From contig NZ_CP114871.1 in NCBI RefSeq assembly GCF_027474405.1, forward strand, positions 2,675,001 through 2,739,000: 64,000 nt of DNA, written 5' to 3'. Every line of letters starts with the position of its first letter. The first letter of the stretch is position 1. Shown piece by piece: positions 26,700 through 35,479 of the stretch. Source of the DNA: Caulobacter sp. NIBR2454. Lineage in GTDB: Bacteria; Pseudomonadota; Alphaproteobacteria; Caulobacterales; Caulobacteraceae. Both the position numbers and the translations under genes were made by a program. The notes under the pieces were generated by a model. It worked only from the letters and a program-made list of their open reading frames with translations, did not search any database and had not been told where the DNA came from.

Positions 26700-26842
26700 T
26701 GAAATATCTTTCCTTCCCAGTTTTCTTTTTGTATCTGCACGATCATACAACCGTGGGGGAATTGCTTGCCAAAGCCATGCCCATCACACGGCCTTTAAAG
26801 GCAAGAAGAACGCCCGAATGGGGCGAATTGGGGGAGTAAATT

Positions 26843-27340
26843 TTGCCCGAAGCGCTTGATGCCGTTGACGCCAAAATTCTAGACCTGATCCAGCACGACG
26901 CCGCGCTGTCGGTGGCCGAGATCGCCGAGCGGGTCGGCCTGTCGTCCAGCCCGTGCTGGCGCCGGATCAAACGCCTCGAAGACGCGGGCATCGTCCAGCG
27001 CCGGGTGACCATCCTGGATCGCGAACGCCTCGGCCTGAATTTCGAGGTCTACTGCACGATCAAGCTGTCCCTGCCGAGCAAGGACAACCTCGATTCCTTC
27101 GACGCCGCCGTCCAGAAGTGGCCCGAAGTGGTCCAGTGCGCCACCGTGACCGGAGCCGCCGACTACGAGCTGCGGATCGTCACCCGCGACATGCACGCCT
27201 TCGATGAGTTCATGCGCGAGAAGATCCTGTCCCTGGGCCTGGTGTCGAACATCGAGAGCCGGATCGTCATCCGCCCGGTGAAGAACTCGACCGCCGTGCC
27301 GCTGGGCCTGGTCAGCCCGTACATCAGCCCGCACAGCTGA
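26843..27340 (+). CDS. Lrp/AsnC-family transcription regulator
   Basis: 165 residues from a TTG start (LPEALDAVDAKIL) chosen because GGGGGAG lies just upstream; no ATG fits. N-terminal helix-turn-helix (LSVAEIAERVGLSSSPCWRR) and C-terminal RAM ligand domain. It is divergent from indolepyruvate oxidoreductase and probably regulates it in response to an aromatic amino acid. The DUF1737 gene follows after only four bases and may be co-transcribed. Confidence 0.92.
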   Translation: MPEALDAVDAKILDLIQHDAALSVAEIAERVGLSSSPCWRRIKRLEDAGIVQRRVTILDRERLGLNFEVYCTIKLSLPSKDNLDSFDAAVQKWPEVVQCATVTGAADYELRIVTRDMHAFDEFMREKILSLGLVSNIESRIVIRPVKNSTAVPLGLVSPYISPHS

Positions 27341-27344
27341 GGCG

Positions 27345-27551
27345 ATGAAGGCCTACCGTTACCTGACCGGCCCCGATGACTCGGCGTTCTGCCATCGGGT
27401 CACGGACATGCTGAACAAGGGCTGGGCGCTGCACGGCTCGCCCACCCTGACCTTCGACCCTGTGCAGGGGCGGGTCATCTGCGGCCAGGCGATCACCAAG
27501 GACGTGGACGGAGTGGACTATTCCCCGGAGATGAAGCTCTCCGAGCTCTAG
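27345..27551 (+). CDS. DUF1737 small protein
   Basis: 68 residues with the family pattern YRYLTGPDDSAFCHRV, then GWALHGSPTL and CGQA. Function of the family is unknown. It follows lrp with four bases between, so the two share a transcript; no link in function is known. Confidence 0.85.
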   Translation: MKAYRYLTGPDDSAFCHRVTDMLNKGWALHGSPTLTFDPVQGRVICGQAITKDVDGVDYSPEMKLSEL

Positions 27552-27609
27552 CGTCCAAGACACGTCGCAAAAACCCAATATCATGGAGGCCTAGTCTGGA
27601 GGGCCTCCC

Positions 27610-28506
27610 ATGATCGAACTCATCATCGACCAGCGCCGCAAGGATCTCGGCGGCTTCGAGGTCGGGCGCGTGCTGCCCTATGCGCCGCGCCGCATGGTCG
27701 GGCCGTTCATCTTCTTCGACCACATGGGGCCCGCCGCCTTTGAGCCGGGCTTTGGCCGCGAGGTGGACGTGCGTCCGCATCCGCATATCGGGCTATCGAC
27801 CCTGTCCTATCTGTTCGACGGCGAGATGACCCATCGCGACAGCGTGGGCTCGGAGATCGCCATCCGCCCGGGCGAGGTCAACTGGATGACCGCGGGTTCT
27901 GGCATCACCCATTCCGAGCGGTTCGAGACCCTGCGCCGCGACGGCGGCAAGATGGACGGCATCCAGACCTGGCTGGCCCTGCCCACCGACAAGGAAGAGG
28001 TCGATCCGGCCTTTTCGCACCACGCGGGCGATACCGAACTGCCCTTCTATTCGGCCAACGGGCTGAGCGCGCGGCTGGTGGCCGGCGAGGCGTTCGGGGC
28101 CAAGGCCAGCGTGCCGGTGTTCTCGCCCCTGTTCTATGTTCACTGGGAGATGGCCGCCGGGACGAAGGCCGGCCTGCCCGCAGAGTATCCCGAGCGGGCC
28201 GCCTATGTGGCCAGGGGCCGGGTCGATATCGCCGGCCAGGATGTCCACGCCGGCCAGATGGCGGTGTTCGCGCCCGGCGAGACCATCACCTTCACGGCCA
28301 TCGAACCGTCCACCGTCATGCTGCTGGGCGGCGAGCCGGTGGGCCAGCGCTTCATCGAATGGAACTTCGTCTCGTCGTCCAAGGACCGCATCGAGCAGGC
28401 CAAGGCCGACTGGCGCGAGGGGCGCATGAAGCTGCCCGACCTGGACCACGACGAGTTCATCCCCCTGCCCGGCGATCCGACGCCGCCCGCCAACCCCATG
28501 TCCTGA
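27610..28506 (+). CDS. Pirin-family protein
   Basis: 298 residues, two cupin barrels. The metal-binding residues of the N-terminal cupin are visible: HPHIGLST gives two His, and ITHSER gives His and a carboxylate neighbour. Bacterial pirins include quercetinases and regulators of central metabolism; the role here is unknown. The C-terminal cupin ends with MLLGGEPVGQRFIEWNFVSS, typical of the family. GGAGGG precedes the ATG. Confidence 0.92.
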   Translation: MIELIIDQRRKDLGGFEVGRVLPYAPRRMVGPFIFFDHMGPAAFEPGFGREVDVRPHPHIGLSTLSYLFDGEMTHRDSVGSEIAIRPGEVNWMTAGSGITHSERFETLRRDGGKMDGIQTWLALPTDKEEVDPAFSHHAGDTELPFYSANGLSARLVAGEAFGAKASVPVFSPLFYVHWEMAAGTKAGLPAEYPERAAYVARGRVDIAGQDVHAGQMAVFAPGETITFTAIEPSTVMLLGGEPVGQRFIEWNFVSSSKDRIEQAKADWREGRMKLPDLDHDEFIPLPGDPTPPANPMS

Positions 28507-28551
28507 GGGCCGGCGAGCTGTGCTGAACATCGCGCTTGCCGACTCCAAAGT

Positions 28552-28570
28552 TGCAAGTCATTCTCAATAT
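28552..28570. promoter_or_regulatory. Fur-like box
   Basis: TGCAAGTCATTCTCAATAT resembles iron-regulator (Fur) boxes with the ATTCTCA core. It lies 22 bases before the ATG of a 50-residue ORF. Judged by eye only. Confidence 0.35.
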
Positions 28571-28591
28571 CGACTTGAGAAGGAGATGGCG

Positions 28592-28744
28592 ATGGTCCTT
28601 CGAGCGGTAGGCGCGGCGGCGCTGGCGAAACTGATGAAGGCCGACCGGGAGACCGATCTGGACAGCGAATGGCTGCTGTTCGGACCGACCGATCCCGAGG
28701 TCGTGGATGAACCCGAGATCCCCCTGCTGCTGGCGGCGGAGTAG
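28592..28744 (+). CDS. 50-residue unknown protein behind a Fur-like box
   Basis: The ATG at 28592 is chosen because GAAGGAG sits six bases upstream; the ATG at 28586 is too close to it, and the longer frame from 28520 lacks a site. Product: MVLRAVGAAALAKLMKADRE then an acidic tail ending in IPLLLAAE. No family recognised. It lies alone between pirin and convergent pgsA. The Fur-like box suggests iron-dependent expression. Confidence 0.5.
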   Translation: MVLRAVGAAALAKLMKADRETDLDSEWLLFGPTDPEVVDEPEIPLLLAAE

Positions 28745-29368
28745 CTACTTCGCGATCAGGGCCTTGTGGGCGGCGTTCCAATACTGGACGCCGGTGATGA
28801 TGGTGACGATGGTCGCCAGCCACAGCAGGCCGTGGGCGATCAGGATCACCGGGTTCAGGATCGCCGGATCGGCCGGCAGATCAAAGCCCGGCCAGGCCAT
28901 GACCAGCATCTCGGCCGCCAGGGCGGTGAGCTGCAGGGTGGTCTTCCACTTTGCCAGCAGGGTCACCGGCAACTTGACGCCCTTGCCAGCCGAGATCTCG
29001 CGCAGGGCGCTGACGGTGAATTCCCGGAACAGGATGAGGCCGATGGGCAGGACGATCGTCGGCTGACCACCCAGGCCCAGCAGGCCAAGCGCCGCGCCGC
29101 AGACCAGCACCTTGTCGGCGATGGGGTCGAGGATCGCGCCCCAGACGCTCTCGGCGTTCATCTTACGGGCGAGCCATCCGTCGAAAAAGTCCGTCACGGC
29201 CGCCACGACGAAGGCGTAGAGCGACCAACGCAGCAGAGCGAACTGCATCTCCGGCGTCAGTTGATCCGACACGCCCGGCACGCCCCCGGCCGCCGCGGTC
29301 AGGGCGGCGAACATGAACAGGCAAAGGATAAGGCGGGCGCCGGTGAGGATGTTCGGGAGCGACTTCAT
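28745..29368 (-). CDS. pgsA: CDP-diacylglycerol-glycerol-3-phosphate 3-phosphatidyltransferase
   Basis: First committed step to phosphatidylglycerol in the inner membrane. 207 residues with four or more membrane helices and the full CDP-alcohol phosphotransferase motif: DGWLAR, then eight residues, then GAILDPIAD. The N-terminal LPNILTGARL is typical of PgsA. Convergent with the 50-residue ORF; 163 bases of plain intergenic DNA precede it. Confidence 0.93.
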   Translation of the reverse strand: MKSLPNILTGARLILCLFMFAALTAAAGGVPGVSDQLTPEMQFALLRWSLYAFVVAAVTDFFDGWLARKMNAESVWGAILDPIADKVLVCGAALGLLGLGGQPTIVLPIGLILFREFTVSALREISAGKGVKLPVTLLAKWKTTLQLTALAAEMLVMAWPGFDLPADPAILNPVILIAHGLLWLATIVTIITGVQYWNAAHKALIAK

Positions 29369-29532
29369 GAGTCCCCTTATGGCTCAGAACCGTGACATCA
29401 ACCTATAGCGTTCGAAGCGTCAAAGGGCTGCTTTCGTCGCAGGCCGCGCTTCGCAAGCATCCGCAGGTACAGCAACTACTGTTCAACGACGCGAAGAATG
29501 CTATGGCCGTCGCGCCACCTAAGGATTGATCG

Positions 29533-31695
29533 ATGACGACCAACGCAACCGAGCAGCGCAACATCCTCATCGCGGTCCTCGCCTGCGTCGCGGCAGGCGT
29601 GGTGCTGTTCGGCTACATGTTCGGGTTCGACTTCATGATGGCCGGCGCGGCCTTCTGGAAGAACCCCGTGAACGACATGTCGGCCATGACCGCCGGCTTC
29701 GAAGCGTTCATTCGTGACCCCTGGACGTTCCCCATCACGATCACTCACAGGTTGGGCGAGAGCACGCCCATCACCTATACCGACAGCATTCCGTGGCTGT
29801 CGGTGCTGCTGAAGGCGCTGCACCTGGGCGGGGTTTTCAACCCGCTGGGCCTGTTCCTGCTGATCAGCTACGTGCTGCAGCCGATCGCCATCGGCGCGGT
29901 GCTGAGGAGCCTCGGCGCCCGCAATCCCACGACCTATCTGATCGCCGGCCTGCTGGCCCTGGCCTTCCCTGCGTGGATCGCCCGCCAGTTCGGGCATATC
30001 GCCCTGTGCGGCCACTTCGTCCTGATCTTCGGGCTGGCCCTTTCCATCAGCTCGGCGCGCATGGGCCTGACCACCCGCCGCGCCGTCCTGTTCGGCGCCC
30101 TGGCGGTATTGGCGACGGGCATTCACGCCTATCACCTGCTTCCGGTCGGCCTGCTGTTCGGCGCGGCCCTGACAGCCGAACTGGTCCAGAAGGGCAAGAG
30201 CGCGCTCCTCAGGGTCCTGCTGAGCGGGGCGGCGGTGCTGCTGTCGGTGATCCTCAGCGCCTGGGTGCTCGGCTACATGGAGGGCGCGGGCGACTCCGGC
30301 GGGGTCGGCTCGATCGGCTTCTATTCCATGAACATCCTGGGGCCGGTCTATCCCCAGGCCTCGGCACTGGCCGGACAGGTGTGGAATGGCGGCTGGTTCA
30401 CGGGCGTGATGGACCCCAACGGCGGACAGCAGTTCGAGGGATTCCAGTATCTGGGCGGCGGCATCCTGGCCGCCATCGCGCTGGGCCTGGGCCTCACCCT
30501 GTGGGGCTGGCGAGATCCGGCCACGCGGCCAGACAAGGCGCAACTAGCTCGGTTCGCGCCGCTGGTCGCCGCCTGCATCATCCTCAGCGTCTGGGCGGTC
30601 GGGCCGAAGGGCTATCTGATCACCCACCTGCTGTTCGACGTCCCTGTCGGCGACGGAGCGTTCGTCCAACTGCTGAGCTATTTCCGCTGCCACGGCCGCC
30701 TGTTCTGGGTGGTCGGCTATCTTCTGCTGGCCGCGTCCATGGTCGGGATCGAGCGCGGGGCGCCACGCCGGGCGCTGCCTGTCCTTGGCCTCGGCCTACT
30801 CGCCTTGCAAGCGTTCGACACCAGCCCGCTGCGGCAGGGGGTGCGCACGATCTACGCCCAGCCCGGCGCCTACTACTATCCCAAGGACATGATGAGCGCC
30901 GCCGTCGTGCAGGGCCGTCCCTGGATCTTCGAGCCGGAGTACTTCTGCGCCAACGACACCATGGACCGCCTCGCGATCGCGCAGCTGACGCTTGCGGCGG
31001 TCCGGGCCGGGGGCACCTCGAACACGGTCGCCACGGCGCGCAACACGGGCGAGGACTGCTCCATCCCGTCCGATCTCTTGAAGACGGCCGCGCCTAACGA
31101 TCCGCGCATCCTCGTCGTGCTCGACAAGGGCCGAACTTCGGGCGGACGGTTCGCCGCGGTCGCCGCCCGCACCGACTGCCACCGGTTCGTGCGCGGTTTT
31201 ATCTGCGGCGCCGGCCTGACCGGCCTGCCGGGCCTGGCCCCGGTGAGCCGCGCGGAGATGGTCGGTCCGCGCATCGCCTCCGAAACCCTGGTGCCCTTCA
31301 ATGTCGCCGCGAAGTCGCCCCTGCTGGCCTCGGGCTGGTCGATGCCTGAACCGCAGGGCGTATGGTCCGACGGCGCGTCTGGAGTGATCGAGATCCCGGC
31401 GGCGATGCTACCGACCGGTCCCCTGGCTCTGGAAGTGACCGCCCTGGCCTTCGGCCTTCCGCCGAAAGGCGATCAGAAGGTGCCGGTGTTCATCAACGAT
31501 GTCCCGCTGGGCGTCCGGCAGATCGAGGTCAGCGGCTGGCGCCCCTACCTGATCTACGTGCCGGAGCAGGCCCGGCGATCGGCTGGGCCGCTGCGGCTTC
31601 GCTTCGATTTCCCGGAGGCGGGCTCCCCGCCTGGGGATCCGCGCAAGCTCGCCATGGCCGTGCAGTCGCTCAGGATTCTGGCGCTGGCCGAATAG
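29533..31695 (+). CDS. Large integral membrane protein, DUF6311-like
   Basis: 720 residues. The first 430 hold about ten membrane helices (IAVLACVAAGVVLFGYMFG, GLFLLISYVLQPIAIGAVL, LLLAASMVGI and others), the rest is a soluble, probably periplasmic domain. An early loop with FEAFIRDPWTFPI and the overall plan match DUF6311/GT-C-like membrane proteins thought to transfer sugars from lipid carriers. It converges on the gtrA-methyltransferase-GT2 operon, which supports a role in cell-surface glycan. Family placement is from memory of its pattern, not a search. Confidence 0.75.
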   Translation: MTTNATEQRNILIAVLACVAAGVVLFGYMFGFDFMMAGAAFWKNPVNDMSAMTAGFEAFIRDPWTFPITITHRLGESTPITYTDSIPWLSVLLKALHLGGVFNPLGLFLLISYVLQPIAIGAVLRSLGARNPTTYLIAGLLALAFPAWIARQFGHIALCGHFVLIFGLALSISSARMGLTTRRAVLFGALAVLATGIHAYHLLPVGLLFGAALTAELVQKGKSALLRVLLSGAAVLLSVILSAWVLGYMEGAGDSGGVGSIGFYSMNILGPVYPQASALAGQVWNGGWFTGVMDPNGGQQFEGFQYLGGGILAAIALGLGLTLWGWRDPATRPDKAQLARFAPLVAACIILSVWAVGPKGYLITHLLFDVPVGDGAFVQLLSYFRCHGRLFWVVGYLLLAASMVGIERGAPRRALPVLGLGLLALQAFDTSPLRQGVRTIYAQPGAYYYPKDMMSAAVVQGRPWIFEPEYFCANDTMDRLAIAQLTLAAVRAGGTSNTVATARNTGEDCSIPSDLLKTAAPNDPRILVVLDKGRTSGGRFAAVAARTDCHRFVRGFICGAGLTGLPGLAPVSRAEMVGPRIASETLVPFNVAAKSPLLASGWSMPEPQGVWSDGASGVIEIPAAMLPTGPLALEVTALAFGLPPKGDQKVPVFINDVPLGVRQIEVSGWRPYLIYVPEQARRSAGPLRLRFDFPEAGSPPGDPRKLAMAVQSLRILALAE

Positions 31696-31701
31696 GCGGC
31701 C

Positions 31702-32112
31702 TTACGCCGCCACGCGGGCGGCCGGAAACACCCAGTAGCGGCTGAGCAGGAATAGAACGACGGTATAGACGCACATGCCTGAAAGCTGCGCCGCGATCTC
31801 CGCGAGGGGGCCGTCGGGCAGGATGGCGTGAGCCAGGAACAGCACGCCCTGGTTCAGGGCGAAGCTGAACAGCACCGAAGCCAGGTAGCGCGGCCCGGCC
31901 TCGCGGACCGAGCGCCCCTTGCCGAACACATAGCGGCGCTTGAGCACGAAGCTAACCATGACGCCCACGGCGTAGCCGCCCGCGTTGGCCAGGTACGGGT
32001 TCACGCCAAAGCCCTGCTCCAGGCCGATAATGATGCTGAAGCCGACGAGCGTATTGACCACCCCCACCAGCCCGTAGCGGAAGGCGTCGCGGACGAAGTT
32101 TCGCAAGCTCAC
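31702..32112 (-). CDS. GtrA-family small membrane protein
   Basis: 136 residues from a GTG start that overlaps the methyltransferase TGA (GTGA). Four membrane helices with the family start FVRDAFRYGLVGVVNTLVGF and the conserved FVLKRRYVF loop. GtrA proteins move or position polyprenyl-linked sugars and pair with GT2 enzymes such as the one two genes upstream. The longer open frame upstream is a shadow of the methyltransferase. Confidence 0.9.
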   Translation of the reverse strand: MSLRNFVRDAFRYGLVGVVNTLVGFSIIIGLEQGFGVNPYLANAGGYAVGVMVSFVLKRRYVFGKGRSVREAGPRYLASVLFSFALNQGVLFLAHAILPDGPLAEIAAQLSGMCVYTVVLFLLSRYWVFPAARVAA

Positions 32113-32843
32113 GAGCGGGCGTCTTTGCGCGCCGCCACGACGATGGACATGCCGAACGGCAGAGCGCCGCCGGCCACGACAGGGGCCTCCAAGGCGAAGA
32201 TCGACTGCAGGAGGCTGTTCAGGGCCTTGGGCGGCATGGCGTCGTCCGGACTGTCGTCGCGCCGCCAGCGCTTGATCTGACGCTGGGCGAGAGCGGCGGG
32301 GAAAAGAAGCGTGTTGAAATAGGTCGCCTTGCCTATCGTCAAGCCCGCGTCTTCGATCATCCCCCTGTACCGAGGCAAGGTGTAGCGCCGCTTGTGATGA
32401 TGCAGCTCGTCGTGGCGGCTCCACAGCCACTGGTAGGCCGGCACGGTGGTCAGCAACAGGCCGCCCGGCTTGACCAGGGCCGCCAGCCCGCGGATCGCCC
32501 CGACGTCGTCGTCCACATGCTCCACCACGTCGAAGGCGCAGACCAGATCGAAGCTGTCAGGGGTGTAGGGCAGGCCGTCGGGCAGCAGGCCGAAGCTCAC
32601 CGCCACGCCGGTGCGCTCGGCGGCGCAGGCGCGGCTTTCGTCGTCGGGCTCCACCGCCTCGACCTGGCCGTGCTGGAGCAGCATGGGAATATTTCCGCCC
32701 GCGCCGGCGCCCACTTCCAGGATGCGGGCATGCGGCGGCAGATCAAGGCTGTCGATCAGCCGGCTGAGGATGCGCCGCCGCGCGACGAACCACCAGTGCT
32801 CACCGTCGAGGTCTCGGAGATGGTCGTAGACGACTCTTTCCAT
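32109..32843 (-). CDS. Class I SAM-dependent methyltransferase
   Basis: 244 residues from MERVVYDHLRD. It has the EHWWFVARRRIL N-terminal motif seen in methyltransferases of polysaccharide loci, SAM motif I (LEVGAGAGGN) and the acidic VEPDDES. The start lies 88 bases inside the end of the GT2 gene; the N-terminal motif needs this start, so the overlap is probably real. Its stop overlaps gtrA. It likely methylates a lipid-linked sugar or related small molecule. Confidence 0.88.
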   Translation of the reverse strand: MERVVYDHLRDLDGEHWWFVARRRILSRLIDSLDLPPHARILEVGAGAGGNIPMLLQHGQVEAVEPDDESRACAAERTGVAVSFGLLPDGLPYTPDSFDLVCAFDVVEHVDDDVGAIRGLAALVKPGGLLLTTVPAYQWLWSRHDELHHHKRRYTLPRYRGMIEDAGLTIGKATYFNTLLFPAALAQRQIKRWRRDDSPDDAMPPKALNSLLQSIFALEAPVVAGGALPFGMSIVVAARKDARS

Positions 32844-33811
32844 GGGCCCTCGAAGCCATAGCGGCCCGCTATGATGTACAGCGGCCGCCCCTTCACCTCT
32901 TGGTATATCCGGGCCACGTACTCGCCCAAAGTACCAATCGCTAGCATCTGAACGCCGAAGCTGAGCAAAAGGATCACGACGATCGAGGGATAGCCAGGGA
33001 CGTCGCGTCCGAAGAGCAAGGTCCGCACCACGATGATCGCCGCGAAGACGAAGGCCAGGACGGCGGCGCCGAAGCCGACATAGCTCCAGATGCGGATCGG
33101 GGCGCTGGAGAAGGACGTGATGCCGTCGAGGGCGAAGTTCCAAAGCTTCCAGTAACGCCAGGTGCTGGACCCAGCCGCCCGCTCGGGCCGCACATAGTCC
33201 ACGCCGACCTGGTTGAAGCCGACCCAGGCGAACAGGCCCTTCATGAAGCGGTTGCGCTCGGGCAGTTGCTTCAGCACCTCCACCACCCGCCGGTCCAGCA
33301 GGCGGAAGTCGCCGGCGTTGTAGGGCAGCGGCACGTCCGAGACGCGGTTGAAGAAGCGGTAGAAACCTTGGGCGCTCAGGCGCTTGGCCGTGCTGTCGGC
33401 GCTGCGGTCGACACGGACGCCATAAGCGACGTCGGCGCCCTTCTCCCATTCGGCCAGGAAGTCGGCGATCAGTTCGGGCGGGTCTTGCAGATCCACGTCG
33501 ATGGGCACGACCATGTCGCCGGTGGCGGCGTCCAGGCCGGCGGACAGGGCCGTCTCCTTGCCGAAGTTGCGCGACAGGTCGATCACCTTGATGCGGCTGT
33601 CGCGCTGCTGGGCGGCGATCAGAACGGCCAGGGTGGCGTCGCGGCTGCCGTCGTTGACGCAGATGATCTCGTAGTCGACGCCCAGCCCCTCCAGCACCGC
33701 TTGGATGCGGGCGAAAAACATTTCCAGCACCGCCTGCTCATTGAAGCAGGGCGCGACGATGGACAGGCGCTTGCCGGAGCGCGAACGGGTGACTGCGGGA
33801 ACGGAGGTCAT
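32756..33811 (-). CDS. Family 2 glycosyltransferase, DPM1/GtrB-like
   Basis: 351 residues from MTSVPAVTRSR; a start 75 bases upstream is possible. GT-A domain with the motifs IVAPCFNE, VNDGSRD and VDLQDPPE (metal-binding DxD-like), FGKETALSAGLDAA, then two C-terminal membrane helices (YVGFGAAVLAFVFAAIIV, IVVILLLSFGVQMLAIGTL). It transfers a sugar from a nucleotide donor to undecaprenyl phosphate. First gene of the GT2-methyltransferase-gtrA operon. The last 25 residues (SSTTISETSTVSTGG) lie in the part that overlaps the methyltransferase gene and are probably unstructured. Confidence 0.92.
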   Translation of the reverse strand: MTSVPAVTRSRSGKRLSIVAPCFNEQAVLEMFFARIQAVLEGLGVDYEIICVNDGSRDATLAVLIAAQQRDSRIKVIDLSRNFGKETALSAGLDAATGDMVVPIDVDLQDPPELIADFLAEWEKGADVAYGVRVDRSADSTAKRLSAQGFYRFFNRVSDVPLPYNAGDFRLLDRRVVEVLKQLPERNRFMKGLFAWVGFNQVGVDYVRPERAAGSSTWRYWKLWNFALDGITSFSSAPIRIWSYVGFGAAVLAFVFAAIIVVRTLLFGRDVPGYPSIVVILLLSFGVQMLAIGTLGEYVARIYQEVKGRPLYIIAGRYGFEGPWKESSTTISETSTVSTGGSSRGGASSAG

Positions 33812-33954
33812 GACGGGTCCTGCGTAAAGGTCGGCGCGGCGTGTGGAAAGTCCGATCGTGCGCCGCAGGTCCAGGTTCAAGCTCAAGCTTACGGCGGTTT
33901 CACGTGACTGGCAGACCAGCGTTAGCTAGACGGGGCGGAAATCGGAGACTTCAC

Positions 33955-35370
33955 ATGCTAACTCTGTTCCGCACCGTCGCTTTCGGCGTCGCCATCTCCA
34001 CCGCCGCGCCAGCCGTCGCCTACGACGCGGCGCCGTTGATCGAGGACCTGCGGCAGGTGAAGTCGATCCTAACCAGCAACCACTACGCCAATCTGGAGTG
34101 GCTGATCGGTGAGCGGGAGGCCGATCTCGACGCCGTGTTCCAGGTTGGCGAACAGAGGCTGGCCGCGGCGGCCAACGAGGCGGAGGCCAAGGCGCAGTTC
34201 GAACGCACCGTGGTGAACCTGGGCGACGGCCACCTGCGGGTGAAGTGGAGCGCCGACCGGACCGCGTTGCACGCCGGAGACTCCGGCCGGCCCTGCGGCG
34301 ACATGGGAAAGGTCACTCCGATCCAGCCGATCGCCGCCCGGATTCCAGGCTGGCGGCCGGTGGACGGCGAAGCCGCCGCCGATTTTCCGGCGGGCGTCGT
34401 CGAATCGGGCGGCAGGAAGGTCGGGGTGCTGAAGATCACCCTGTTCATGGCCGATCCGGCGGTCTGCGAGGCCGCGGCGAAAAAGCTGAACCTCCCTCTG
34501 GACAAGCCCTGTGACGAGGCGTGTGGAAACGAGCTGGACCGCGAAACCTATCAGGTGCTGACGGACCGTCTGGCCAGCCGCCTGCGGGACCTGAAGGCTG
34601 CTGGCGCCGAAGTGCTGATGATCGACCTGGCCGGCAACGGCGGCGGCCGCGAATGGGCCGAGGTGGTGGCCCGCATGGTCACCGCCAAGCCTGTGAAGGG
34701 CGCTCGCGTCGATCTCGTCCGGACGGAAACGACCGCCAAGGTGCTGGAGCAACGCGCCGCGGACCTGGAAGGCTACGCCCGCAAGGCCAGGGGCGCCGAC
34801 AGGGCCCTGTTGTCCAAGACGGCTTCCGACCTGCGGGCGACCGCAGCCGAGGCCCGCCGCGCCTGTGACGCGACCCCATTCCTGAAACGCGAAGCCTCGG
34901 GCTGCGCCTGGCTGGTGAAGGGCGGCTACTCCACCGGCCTGGTGGACACGCTGGACCCCGCCTTGGCGGATCGCCCCTGGGCGGCCGATCTCTACAGCCC
35001 GGCCAAGATCAAACATGAAGCGGGCCTGTGGTCGGGGCCGCTGATCGTCCTCGTGGACAACGGCTCCGCATCGGCGTCAGAAGAACTGACCGCCGAACTG
35101 CAGGACGCACGCGCGGCGGTGATCCTGGGTTCGCCTACTTTCGGCGCGGGTTGCGGCCACTCCACCCCGGCTAAGCCCATCGCGCTGAAGAACAGCGGCG
35201 GCTTCCTGTCCCTGCCCGATTGCGCCCGCCTGCGCGCCGACGGGTCCAACGAGATCATGGGCGTGGAGCCGGACATCCTGATCGGCCTCCGCAGGACCGA
35301 CGGCGACGTCCGCAAGGCCAAGCGCCTGGAAGCTAAGCTGCCGGAGGCGGTGGCGGCGGCGATCCGCTAG
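33955..35370 (+). CDS. S41-type peptidase-like exported protein
   Basis: 471 residues from ATG 33955; the signal peptide (LFRTVAFGVAISTAAPAVA) confirms this start over the longer frame. The C-terminal catalytic region contains VLVDNGSASASEELTAELQD, with the serine of S41 (C-terminal processing) proteases, and later GVEPDILI. An N-terminal helical domain precedes. Four or more cysteines (KPCDEACGNE, SGCAW) suggest disulfides in the periplasm. Target unknown. Monocistronic; a palindromic repeat lies between it and convergent uvrC. Confidence 0.82.
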   Translation: MLTLFRTVAFGVAISTAAPAVAYDAAPLIEDLRQVKSILTSNHYANLEWLIGEREADLDAVFQVGEQRLAAAANEAEAKAQFERTVVNLGDGHLRVKWSADRTALHAGDSGRPCGDMGKVTPIQPIAARIPGWRPVDGEAAADFPAGVVESGGRKVGVLKITLFMADPAVCEAAAKKLNLPLDKPCDEACGNELDRETYQVLTDRLASRLRDLKAAGAEVLMIDLAGNGGGREWAEVVARMVTAKPVKGARVDLVRTETTAKVLEQRAADLEGYARKARGADRALLSKTASDLRATAAEARRACDATPFLKREASGCAWLVKGGYSTGLVDTLDPALADRPWAADLYSPAKIKHEAGLWSGPLIVLVDNGSASASEELTAELQDARAAVILGSPTFGAGCGHSTPAKPIALKNSGGFLSLPDCARLRADGSNEIMGVEPDILIGLRRTDGDVRKAKRLEAKLPEAVAAAIR

Positions 35371-35371
35371 G

Positions 35372-35477
35372 TCTTGCGTGCTTCGAGATGCGCTAGCGCG
35401 CTCCTCAGCATGACGAGTTTGTTGCTACTGAATTTGTCATCCTGAGGAGCCGGCCCAGCCGGCGTCTCGAAGGACGC
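35372..35477. repeat. Palindromic intergenic repeat, family 1
   Basis: GCTTCGAGATGCGC and GCTCCTCAGCATGAC on the left; GTCATCCTGAGGAGC and GGCGTCTCGAAGGACG on the right, forming a long imperfect stem between convergent genes. Same family as 681-819. Confidence 0.7.
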
Positions 35478-35479
35478 GC

